A stretch of DNA of 10,901 nt, from positions 1 to 10,901 of the forward strand of contig CAUJEQ010000003.1 in assembly GCA_963169135.1 (NCBI GenBank), written 5' to 3'. Origin of the DNA: Chloroflexota bacterium. GTDB lineage: Bacteria > Chloroflexota > Dehalococcoidia > Tepidiformales > Tepidiformaceae. Numbering within the stretch: position 1 is the stretch's first letter; the number at the start of each line of letters is the position of its first letter. The notes beneath the pieces are model-generated. The model worked only from the letters and a program-made list of their open reading frames with translations, did not search any database and was not told the DNA's origin. Below are positions 1-6,164 of this stretch, in pieces. Position numbers and translations under genes: made by a program.

Positions 1-761
1 AGGGATGCGATGGATGGCTGCTGTGCGCTGGCTTCAGAGGGTTGCCCCGATGCTGCCACGCCGGCGAGAAGGAGCGTCCCGATAACCGCGGCCGCGGCCG
101 TCGGGGTGCCGGTGTTTTGCCAGGTGTTGCGCAGGAAGCGGACCGTCTGGGGGCCGACGGTGACGAGAAGGGCAGCGGCGACCATCGTGAAGAATCCAGC
201 CGCGACCATCGTCTCACTGGTGAAGTTCACCACGTGGGTTGTCCCGAGGACCTTGGTGGTGAAGTCTGGAATGCGATATGGGGCTGTAGGGTCGCGGTCA
301 TGCCCGTAATTGTAGAGCCAGAACTGGAGGTCGATGAGTAAGCCAATCGGAAAGGCCCACAAGAGTGCGGCCACGAGCCAGCGCTTCCGGCCGGGGCGCA
401 TCAGGAGCGCGGAAGCGATGAGGATTGCCACCGTCCCCCAGAGTGCCGACGGGAAGAGCTTCAGCTCGAAGACCGAGTCGGGCTCAATGGGCTTGACGCC
501 AACGTAATGATTTAGGGCGTTGATTTCCTGGAGGTCGCCCTCCATGCGGTTGCCGTAGGCGGTGAGTTCGAGACCTGCAGGATATTGGGGTGCAAGGAGT
601 CTCATGTGCCAGAGGGGCACGAAGTAACTCACCACCATCAGGACAATTGCCAGGGCAACACAGCCGACCCAGAGCCGGTCCGAGCGGAGATTCTCGAAGC
701 GTACAGAGCTTTCGGCCATTCCTTCGTGCGTGGATTCCTGTGGTTTGGTGAGGGTGGTCAT
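1..761 (-). CDS. Multi-pass membrane protein of the nos operon, C-terminus beyond the left edge
   Basis: I translated this frame from the ATG at 761. It stays open for 253 codons to the window edge, so the gene is partial. There are about five hydrophobic segments, near residues 32-48, 106-121, 128-150, 185-202 and 222-237. After the first comes a conserved-looking periplasmic loop with APQYPAGL (57-64) and LNHYVGVKPI (83-92). I recall this signature from uncharacterised membrane proteins beside nosD in clade II nos clusters, but I could not check it. After the last helix the chain continues with a Ser/Gln/Ala-rich stretch containing ASAQQ, like an export-signal end, so an exported domain such as the NosD beta-helix may be fused downstream. 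The start overlaps the nosL stop by ATGA, indicating translational coupling. A role in NosZ maturation or electron supply is inferred from position only. Confidence 0.8.
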   Translation of the reverse strand, partial: MTTLTKPQESTHEGMAESSVRFENLRSDRLWVGCVALAIVLMVVSYFVPLWHMRLLAPQYPAGLELTAYGNRMEGDLQEINALNHYVGVKPIEPDSVFELKLFPSALWGTVAILIASALLMRPGRKRWLVAALLWAFPIGLLIDLQFWLYNYGHDRDPTAPYRIPDFTTKVLGTTHVVNFTSETMVAAGFFTMVAAALLVTVGPQTVRFLRNTWQNTGTPTAAAAVIGTLLLAGVAASGQPSEASAQQPSIAS

Positions 762-1243
762 GAAGCGCGGCCTTCCATCTCCTGTAGTACGCCGCGCCAG
801 TCCGCGACGGTTCCGCCAAGCTCGCCCAGGGCGCCATCGGCAGCGGCCCGGGTCGCGAAGGCCGCGATCCCGTAGGCCATGGGGCTGCGGATGGCGTCGG
901 AAACGACGTAGGCAGCGAGGGTTGCATCGATGAGGGTTTCGTCGCGGTAGTCAGCGGTCCAAAACTCGGTGCCTTCCGCGGGTGCGAACTCGAGCGCGTC
1001 GAGCAACATGCAGCCGGGGTCGTCAAAGATCCGGGCCTTGCCGGCGGTGTCCCGCCAGGCGGAGGCGAAGCGGCCATCGGCAATAACCATGCCGCAGCGG
1101 GCACATTGCTGCTTTCCGAGCTTGATTTCCGGTATGCCGGTCTGTGGCTCATCGCCGGGCAGGAGGGTGAATCCTGCCGCTCCGGCGGCAACGACGGTTA
1201 CGGCTCCGCCCGCCATGAAGAGAAACTGTCTCCTGGATACCAC
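758..1243 (-). CDS. nosL: NosL-family copper chaperone for nitrous oxide reductase
   Basis: NosL proteins bind Cu(I) outside the cytoplasm and help assemble the copper sites of NosZ. This 161-aa protein has the family signature CARCGM at residues 47-52, followed by FDDPGCML (73-80) and the C-terminal region with YVVSDAIRSPMAYGI (112-126), which is typical of the family. The N-terminus is a Tat-like leader, SRRQFLF (3-9), with a hydrophobic stretch to about residue 28. There is no lipobox cysteine, whereas classical NosL is a lipoprotein; this one may be Tat-exported or held by an N-terminal anchor. The start is GTG, supported by a GGGGGAG ribosome site four bases upstream on the minus strand. 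It lies 64 bases after nosZ, and its TGA overlaps the ATG of the next gene. Confidence 0.9.
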   Translation of the reverse strand: MVSRRQFLFMAGGAVTVVAAGAAGFTLLPGDEPQTGIPEIKLGKQQCARCGMVIADGRFASAWRDTAGKARIFDDPGCMLLDALEFAPAEGTEFWTADYRDETLIDATLAAYVVSDAIRSPMAYGIAAFATRAAADGALGELGGTVADWRGVLQEMEGRAS

Positions 1244-1264
1244 GGAACTCCCCCTTTCCAGGAG

Positions 1265-1296
1265 GGTGCCGGACCGGATAAGCCCGGCCCGGCACC
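1265..1296 (-). other. Intercistronic stem-loop between nosZ and nosL
   Basis: An 8-bp stem (GGTGCCGG with CCGGCACC), one position that is G-U on the minus-strand RNA, then a 4-bp CCGG/CCGG stem closes a 6-base loop, giving about 13 paired positions. No U-tract follows in either direction, so it is not a standard intrinsic terminator. It starts 11 bases after the nosZ stop codon, so it could protect the 3' end of nosZ mRNA or reduce readthrough into nosL. Confidence 0.7.
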
Positions 1297-1307
1297 AAGA
1301 CGGTCAC

Positions 1308-3338
1308 TTAGCCTGCAACGAGTATCCAGCCCTGCATCTCCAGGTGGAGCGCAGAACAGAACTCGGTGCAGTACATCGCGAACGAGCCCTCCACGTCGGC
1401 GACAAATTCAAGCCTGGTGTACTCTCCAGCATCGAGACTAATGTTCACGTTGTAACGCGGAATGGAGAAGCCATGGGTCGCGTCCGGCGTGGTCTCGATA
1501 TTCGTCAGGTGCATAACGACTTTGTCACCCTTGTTGACCTTGACGATGTCGGGCTTGAAGCGGCTCCGCGTGAGCGTCAATTTGACCGTCACGGTGTCGC
1601 CGCTGCGGGTGATGGCTTCCTGCCCGGCTGCCACCGCGTTGGGGTCGACCTCCATGGTGGTCGGGTTCGTGCCGGGCGGGTAGACCTCCCAGGATTTGAT
1701 TTTGTCGGCCTTGATCGCCTGGACATAGTGGGGCTCACCCATGCCGATGGGCATGTCGGTGATGATGTCCATCTTCTCGCCGGTCAGGTCGACAAGCTGG
1801 AAGTTCTGGGGCTTCAGCGTGCCGACGAGCGGGAAGCGGTCGATGGACCACTTGTTGAGCGCGACGAGGTACTTGCCGTCAGGCTTGGCGGTGTCGCCCT
1901 CCATCGTGCAGAGGTGCCCGATGTTGTAGTGGATGGGTAGCTTGTCGACGAGGGTGAACGGCTCCGGCCCATCGTAATCGGGCTTGCCGAGCGTGAACTT
2001 CGCCACTGCGCTTTCGACGAAGAGGCTCGTGAAGCCATGGCCCTGATCGTCGTACTGGCTATGGAGCGGGCCTGCACCGACCTCGATACGGGCCTCCATG
2101 ACCGAGTCGAACTTGAGGATCGGGACGCCGAACTGGTCGATCTTCTCGTAGTCCTTCGCGTCGATGGCCGCTTTGACCTTGTCGATGTTGTAGATGGTGA
2201 CGTGCGGGTCGAGCTTGCCGCCGACGGTAAGGTAGGTCCCGCTGGGCGAGACATCGATACCGTGCGGGCTGCGCGGTTCGGGCATGAGATAGAGCAAGCC
2301 CTCGGCGACGGCGGTCTCAAGCGAGATGACCTTCATGCCGTTGATCGTGCTGGTCTTCCCGGCGTTCGCAACCTCTTCGGCCTTCTTCCAGTTGATGCAG
2401 TGCATGTAGTCGTAGTCGCCCTGGGATGCACCGGCCTCGATGGAGGGTTTGCCTTCCAGGTTGCCGCCGACGGCCATTTCGGCGTTGTAGGAGTTGATGA
2501 AGACCCAGCCGTCACTGGCGAGCTTGCCGCTATCGGCAAGGTCCTGGGTGTAGGGCGGGAGCTCTATCTGGAAGCTCTCATCGAGGAGCATCTTCCCGTT
2601 GTTCGGGTCGATCTTCAGGAAAGTCGAGAATCCCCGGAACGCCTTGGCGTAGTTATCGAGAGCGCCGTGGATGTTGGTCCGGTCGACCAGGGTCGGCGTC
2701 ATCGTCGAGATGTGGACGTACTCCGAATTGGGAGTGACGAAACAGCCGCCATGTGACGATTCGAGGTTGGGGACGTCGATGATCTGCTTGGTTTTGAAGT
2801 CGCGAAGGTCAATCATCGCAATGCGGCCGTTGGCCCGGTCGTTGATGTAGACATAGCGGCCGTCGTATTCGGCGTTGGTCTCGCTAAGGGCGGGATGGTG
2901 CGTGTCGCCCCAGGTCAGGGAACCGCCCGCAGGCGACGTGGCTTTGTTGAAGTCGGTCCCGGCGGCGAGGACTTCCTCGCCCCAGTCGGCGCCATACCCA
3001 TAGCCCTGCCAGGGTTCGGGGGCGAAGACGCCGATCAGCTTCAGGATGCGCATGGATGGGACGCCAATGACGAGGATCTGGCCCCCATGCCCATCAGAGC
3101 AGAAGAGGAAGTACTCGTCGAATTGGCCCGGCGGGACGAAGGTCTTTACCGCACGCGCCACGTCATCAGCGGTGAGTCCGCGCGCGTTTGCGATGTCGCC
3201 GGCGTCGCCAGAGAGGCCGCTACTCCCGCCGCCGCCGCCGTCGTCATCGCCGGCGACCTTGCCGACGACGCCGCCGACGACGAGGCCGGCTGCACCGGCT
3301 GCCGCTCCTGTAATGAGTTCTCGCCTTGTTACTGCCAC
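1308..3338 (-). CDS. nosZ: Nitrous oxide reductase (clade II-like), Tat-type leader
   Basis: NosZ reduces N2O to N2 outside the cytoplasmic membrane. The protein has 676 residues. The N-terminus has a twin-arginine leader (TRRELITG, 4-11) with a hydrophobic stretch to about 29, then an acidic/glycine linker (31-41) partly encoded by a CCG repeat. The beta-propeller carries candidates for all seven CuZ histidines: H147 and H148 (DTHHP), H196 (SSHGG), H360 (SPHG), H426 (GPLH), H475 (NIGH) and H537 (EPHY). The C-terminal cupredoxin domain has the CuA ligands H622, C657, C661, H665 and M668 in CTEFCSALHLEM, with Glu659 where clade I enzymes have Trp. The GTG start follows GGAG by about nine bases (AAAAGGAGAGAGAATCCA). 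It lies downstream of the cupredoxin gene and upstream of nosL. All metal ligands are intact, so the enzyme should be functional. Confidence 0.97.
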   Translation of the reverse strand: MAVTRRELITGAAAGAAGLVVGGVVGKVAGDDDGGGGGSSGLSGDAGDIANARGLTADDVARAVKTFVPPGQFDEYFLFCSDGHGGQILVIGVPSMRILKLIGVFAPEPWQGYGYGADWGEEVLAAGTDFNKATSPAGGSLTWGDTHHPALSETNAEYDGRYVYINDRANGRIAMIDLRDFKTKQIIDVPNLESSHGGCFVTPNSEYVHISTMTPTLVDRTNIHGALDNYAKAFRGFSTFLKIDPNNGKMLLDESFQIELPPYTQDLADSGKLASDGWVFINSYNAEMAVGGNLEGKPSIEAGASQGDYDYMHCINWKKAEEVANAGKTSTINGMKVISLETAVAEGLLYLMPEPRSPHGIDVSPSGTYLTVGGKLDPHVTIYNIDKVKAAIDAKDYEKIDQFGVPILKFDSVMEARIEVGAGPLHSQYDDQGHGFTSLFVESAVAKFTLGKPDYDGPEPFTLVDKLPIHYNIGHLCTMEGDTAKPDGKYLVALNKWSIDRFPLVGTLKPQNFQLVDLTGEKMDIITDMPIGMGEPHYVQAIKADKIKSWEVYPPGTNPTTMEVDPNAVAAGQEAITRSGDTVTVKLTLTRSRFKPDIVKVNKGDKVVMHLTNIETTPDATHGFSIPRYNVNISLDAGEYTRLEFVADVEGSFAMYCTEFCSALHLEMQGWILVAG
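3226..3240. repeat. CCG trinucleotide run (five copies) in the nosZ leader-linker
   Basis: Five CCG units on the plus strand encode five glycines (residues 34-38) on the minus strand, between the Tat leader and the mature enzyme. This is a simple-sequence tract in a flexible linker and may vary in length between strains. Confidence 0.85.
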
Positions 3339-3361
3339 TGGATTCTCTCTCCTTTTCGTTG

Positions 3362-3386
3362 CCGGGGCCCTTCCCCTGGGCCCCGG
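3362..3386 (-). other. Perfect stem-loop between the cupredoxin gene and nosZ
   Basis: CCGGGGCCC at 3362-3370 pairs with GGGCCCCGG at 3378-3386 around a 7-base loop. No U-tract follows. A smaller interrupted stem lies just upstream on the minus strand (GGCGCC around 3414-3419 and 3439-3444, with ACCC/GGGT inside), right after the cupredoxin stop. These probably shape mRNA stability or the ratio of cupredoxin to NosZ. A weak, partial terminator effect cannot be excluded. Confidence 0.7.
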
Positions 3387-3443
3387 TACGTCAGCGCCAA
3401 ACCTGAACGCGGGCGCCTCGCGTATTACCCTCGGGGGTGGCGC

Positions 3444-3902
3444 CTACTCGACGACGATCTTCCCGGCCATCTCTGGCAGGTGGTAGTCGCACTGGAAGTC
3501 GATAACGCCCTTCTTGGTGAACTTGGCTTCGAAGGTGCTGGCGGCGCCGGCATTCACGATCAGGTCGCTCGAAAAATCTTTGCCTTCGGCGTCCTTGCTG
3601 AGAACGTGCATGTTGTGAATCGCGGTGCCCTTGTTGGCCGCCGTGAACTTGATGGTGGTGTTGACCGGGACCTTGATCTCCTTGGGCGTGAAGATGTTGT
3701 CGGTCATCACGACTTCGATCTCACGGGCCTCGCCGCCATTGTCGCCGTTATCGCCGTTATCGCCGTCCTTGGTCGCCGTCGCGCCAGGAGTAATGGTCGA
3801 GCCGCCCTCGTCGTCGTCCCCGCCGCAGGCTGCTGCAAGCGGGACGAGGAGGAGGCCGGCAACGCCGACCAGGAAGGCCTTCTTCCAGGTGTTGAGCTTC
3901 AT
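3444..3902 (-). CDS. Type 1 blue-copper (cupredoxin) lipoprotein, candidate electron donor to NosZ
   Basis: This 152-aa protein has a lysine-containing n-region, a hydrophobic stretch and a lipobox LAAAC with Cys26, so it should be a membrane-anchored lipoprotein outside the cytoplasm. A flexible acidic linker follows (GDDDEGG, then a DNG repeat near 47-57). A single cupredoxin domain occupies about residues 60-152. Type 1 copper ligands are visible as H96 (AIHN), C138, H141 and M145 in CDYHLPEM. A reading frame extends 20 codons further upstream, but those residues are basic and unlike a signal peptide, so I start at Met 3902, which has AGGGAG about 12 bases upstream. As the first gene of the operon, ahead of nosZ, it is a plausible periplasmic-side electron donor in place of a cytochrome c. 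That role is inferred from context. Confidence 0.93.
   Translation of the reverse strand: MKLNTWKKAFLVGVAGLLLVPLAAACGGDDDEGGSTITPGATATKDGDNGDNGDNGGEAREIEVVMTDNIFTPKEIKVPVNTTIKFTAANKGTAIHNMHVLSKDAEGKDFSSDLIVNAGAASTFEAKFTKKGVIDFQCDYHLPEMAGKIVVE
3739..3765. repeat. Tandem 9-bp repeat (three units) in the cupredoxin linker
   Basis: The unit TTATCGCCG occurs at 3748-3756 and 3757-3765, with a one-mismatch copy at 3739-3747. It encodes the Asp-Asn-Gly repeat of the lipoprotein linker. Because the unit is a multiple of three, copy-number change would lengthen or shorten the tether without breaking the frame. Confidence 0.85.
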
Positions 3903-4021
3903 CGGTCTGTGGTTCTCCCTGTTTCGTTGGTGTCTGGGCGCCGTGCGGGGGATGGTGGGCAACCTCGCGGGGCGCTTGACGCGTTCTTAAGCCCAGTCTC
4001 TGACCGGGCTCCGGGGGGGAC

Positions 4022-4037
4022 TGTGACAATAATCACA
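4022..4037. promoter_or_regulatory. Perfect CRP/FNR-type palindrome TGTGACAATAATCACA upstream of the nos operon
   Basis: Both half-sites match TGTGA-N6-TCACA exactly. The centre is about 127 bases upstream of the cupredoxin start and about 304 bases upstream of the DUF2249 start, so the nos operon on the minus strand is the likely target. It is the strongest of three such sites in the window. The likely binder is the Crp/Fnr-family protein encoded at 6157-6840. Confidence 0.8.
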
Positions 4038-4285
4038 AGCCCCCATTCGGTGCGGGCTCCGATGCCTTGCGGCCGGTCCCTCATGTTTGCCGGGGATCGG
4101 AGCACGGGACACGGCCCCTTGGGGCCCAAACCAACGGACTGACGGCCAGACGTGGCAATCTGGCGCGTTCAAGGTCGAGTTACATACTCCTGGCGTCGGC
4201 CGTGCTCCTGGCTTACGGCAGGGGGTTCCTCAACGCTTCAGGAGCGTGATCCCGCATCCAATAGTAACCCCAGAACCGGTTACGA
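4038..4285. other. Divergent intergenic region between the nos operon and the DUF2249 operon
   Basis: I see no convincing gene in this stretch; the short frames through it have no ribosome site and no family resemblance. It contains an 8-bp inverted repeat, GCTCCGAT at 4056-4063 and ATCGGAGC at 4096-4103, and a 6-bp inverted repeat, GCCAGA at 4145-4150 and TCTGGC at 4159-4164. A GGCCCC/GGGGCC palindrome also lies near 4114-4127. None has a T-tract. No tRNA could be folded here by eye. Confidence 0.5.
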
Positions 4286-4301
4286 CGTGACTTTTGTCGC
4301 A
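4286..4301. promoter_or_regulatory. CRP/FNR-type site upstream of the DUF2249 operon (CGTGACTTTTGTCGCA)
   Basis: This matches eight of ten positions of TGTGA-N6-TCACA. Its centre is about 40.5 bases from the A of the DUF2249 start codon, the distance that class II CRP/FNR activators usually keep from the transcription start. A weak -10-like hexamer (TATCGT, 4322-4327) would place the transcript start at or next to the ATG. Confidence 0.55.
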
Positions 4302-4333
4302 GTGGACCGAGTCAATCGCGGTATCGTCGTCAT

Positions 4334-4555
4334 ATGGCAACGATTCAGATCGACAACCGCGGGCTGCAGCCGCCTGAGCCAATGGTCCGCATCCTGGCCG
4401 CGCTAGGCGGCCTGGCCGTGGACGACGAAGTCGTCGCCCTGATGGACCGGGAGCCGCACCTGCTCTATCCGGAGCTCGAGCGCCGGGGTTACACCTGGGA
4501 GTTCGACGGCCGTGACGACGCATACGTGCTCACCGTGCGGAGGTCGACGGCATGA
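4334..4555 (+). CDS. Small DUF2249-family protein
   Basis: This 73-aa protein has the features I associate with DUF2249: LQPPEPMVRIL near the N-terminus (11-21), a short helix and strand, then REPHLLYPELERRGYTWEF (39-57), and a final strand with VLTVRR. The family is a small TusA-like fold often found beside NO and denitrification genes; its biochemical role is not established. There is no Shine-Dalgarno sequence before the ATG, and the regulatory site and -10-like element sit so close that the mRNA may be leaderless. Its TGA overlaps the ATG of the next gene (ATGA), so the two are translationally coupled. Confidence 0.85.
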   Translation: MATIQIDNRGLQPPEPMVRILAALGGLAVDDEVVALMDREPHLLYPELERRGYTWEFDGRDDAYVLTVRRSTA

Positions 4556-5865
4556 CGCTTGCGGCACCAGGGCGGGGGCCCGCGCTTGGCCTGGTCGCAC
4601 CCTTCTTCCTCGCGGCCCCCGCGGGGCTGCTGGCAGCCGGGCTCATCCTCACATTTTCCAACGGCGACACGCTGCTCGCGATCAATGCGCCGCGCACAGT
4701 CGCAGCAACGCACGCGGCGGTGATCGGGTGGCTGACCACGGCGATTTTCGGTGCGATCTACCAGCTTGGCCCAGCCGTGCTTGGAGGGCGGCTCGCGTCA
4801 ACACGCCTGGTCCGAATACATTTCGCCGTTCACGCCGGGGCCGTCTCCACATTCGTGTGGGCGATCTGGCATTGGGAAGTCACGGTGATGGCACTCGCGG
4901 GCCTGGGGCTGATTGCATCGTTTGTGCTTTTCCTTATCAACGCGGTACCTGCCGTCGGCTCTCCGTGGCGCGGGTCCCTGCCCAGCCGCTATCTGGCAGT
5001 CTCGCTCGGGTTCATCGTGTTGGCCGCCGGCTTCGGCATGACCTGGGTTGGGGCACTCGAACACCTCTGGTTCCCGGTCACCATGGGCAGGCTTTCGGGG
5101 CATGCGCACCTTGGGTTGGTCGGGTGGCTGGGGCTCACGGTGATGGGTATCGCGTACCAGCTCATCCCGATGTTCAACGTGGTCCAGCGCAAGCAGCCGG
5201 TAGCGGGTGGCCGCATCCTGGCGTTCACAGCACTGGCGACCGTTGGCGGGGCGCTGGTGCTGATGACCGACCCGGGGCTATGGACCCGAGTGGTGGTTGC
5301 CGTGGTTATGACGGCTGGTCCGGCGGCCTGGGGGGTCGAAATGCTGCGGTTGATGCTCGCGCGATCGCGCCGCGCACTGGACGTGCAGGGGCGTGCGACG
5401 TTCGTCTCGCTGGGATTTCTGGCAGTGACTATCTGCCTCGGCCTCCTGGCGGCCATCGGCGAGACCGCAAGCCCGGGCGGCGAACCGGCGCGGATCCTTC
5501 TCGCCTATGGCATCGCCGGCGTTGGCGGTTGGGCCGGCGTGACGCTCATCGGCAACAGCTACAAGATCCTGCCCTTCCTGGTCTGGTACCACCGCTACCG
5601 CCAATTTGCCGGTATTCGGCCGGTGCCAGTGGTGGCAGACATCTACAGCGAGGGGGTCGCCCGGGCAACGCTCGCGGTGCACGCCACGGCAGTCGTGGTA
5701 GCCATGGCGGGAGCGTTACTGGGCGAGCTGGACATCCTGCGGACAGGCGGTGCGTTGCTTGCGCTCGGGGCGGTCATCCACCTGTTCTCCCTGGTCCACA
5801 TCGTACTTGCGCCCCATGCGCCCGCGCCAAAGCGGGTACGCCCCGGAGAGGTGATCGCCAGATGA
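4552..5865 (+). CDS. 12-helix membrane protein, heme-copper oxidase subunit I/NnrS-like
   Basis: This 437-aa protein has about twelve hydrophobic segments. Histidine-bearing motifs recur: TH54AAVIGW, IHFAVH (89-94), GALEH171, GHAH (183-186), H347, H377 and H410/H416. A motif of the form GW-xxx-T-xx-G-xx-Y-Q/K-x-x-P appears three times, near residues 59-74, 191-206 and 326-341, consistent with the threefold internal symmetry known for heme-copper oxidase subunit I. It is too short and too sparse in the standard ligand pattern to call NorB or CcoN. An NnrS-like or heme-handling membrane protein involved in NO metabolism is the best reading, based on overall pattern and context. A GGAGGT ribosome site lies seven bases upstream. 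It overlaps both neighbours by ATGA. Confidence 0.8.
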   Translation: MTLAAPGRGPALGLVAPFFLAAPAGLLAAGLILTFSNGDTLLAINAPRTVAATHAAVIGWLTTAIFGAIYQLGPAVLGGRLASTRLVRIHFAVHAGAVSTFVWAIWHWEVTVMALAGLGLIASFVLFLINAVPAVGSPWRGSLPSRYLAVSLGFIVLAAGFGMTWVGALEHLWFPVTMGRLSGHAHLGLVGWLGLTVMGIAYQLIPMFNVVQRKQPVAGGRILAFTALATVGGALVLMTDPGLWTRVVVAVVMTAGPAAWGVEMLRLMLARSRRALDVQGRATFVSLGFLAVTICLGLLAAIGETASPGGEPARILLAYGIAGVGGWAGVTLIGNSYKILPFLVWYHRYRQFAGIRPVPVVADIYSEGVARATLAVHATAVVVAMAGALLGELDILRTGGALLALGAVIHLFSLVHIVLAPHAPAPKRVRPGEVIAR

Positions 5866-6164
5866 AGACGAAGGACGTGGAACAGATGCTCCGGCGCGTG
5901 ATCGATCCGGAACTCGGGATCGACATCGTGTCACTCGGACTGGTGTACGGCATCGAGGTCGATAACGAAGATGTCCGCATTGCGATGACCACCACATCGC
6001 CCCAGTGCCCGATGGGTGAGGCGCTGGTTGGAATGGTGGAGTCGGTGCTGGAATACGGCCTGCGCGATGGCACCACCAGCGTTGAGCTCGTTTTCGACCC
6101 GCCCTGGGACGTTCGCATGGCTGACCGCGCCGCGCTGCAGGAGCTCGGGCTGATCCCTAGATGA
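5862..6164 (+). CDS. DUF59/MIP18-family metal-sulfur cluster assembly protein
   Basis: This 100-aa protein has the MIP18/PaaD/SufT-family signature. RRVIDPELGIDIVSLGLVYG occupies residues 11-30, TTTSPQCP (43-50) carries the conserved Cys49, and FDPPWDVRM (78-86) is followed by the C-terminal LGLIP. Members assist iron-sulfur or other metal-cluster maturation in the cytoplasm. The same frame is open far upstream (from 4512), but that part is antiphase to the membrane protein. The true start is the ATG at 5862, in an ATGA overlap with the preceding stop. A purine-rich GGAGAGG lies about ten bases upstream. As the third gene of the operon it may mature an iron-sulfur or heme partner of the membrane protein or of the nearby molybdoenzyme; this is inference. 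Confidence 0.92.
   Translation: MKTKDVEQMLRRVIDPELGIDIVSLGLVYGIEVDNEDVRIAMTTTSPQCPMGEALVGMVESVLEYGLRDGTTSVELVFDPPWDVRMADRAALQELGLIPR

Noticed and set aside
484..1191. 235-codon minus-strand frame overlapping nosL
   Set aside because: It is the same strand as nosL but out of phase, Pro/Ser-rich, and conflicts with both nosL and the membrane protein gene.
969..1940. 323-codon plus-strand frame opposite nosL and nosZ
   Set aside because: No family resemblance. It is the complement of two well-supported genes and has an Asp/Val/His-rich antisense composition.
4111..4131. GGCCCC-TT-GGGGCC palindrome as an intrinsic terminator
   Set aside because: The stem is short with a tiny loop and there is no T-tract on either side. 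It also lies upstream of both operons rather than after a gene.
2895..4142. 415-codon plus-strand frame opposite nosZ and the cupredoxin gene
   Set aside because: It spans two real genes and their gap on the other strand and has no recognisable domain.
4512..5861. Long plus-strand frame leading into the DUF59 gene
   Set aside because: The upstream part is Arg/Gly/His-rich nonsense in a different phase of the 12-helix membrane protein. Only the part from 5862 is a recognisable protein.
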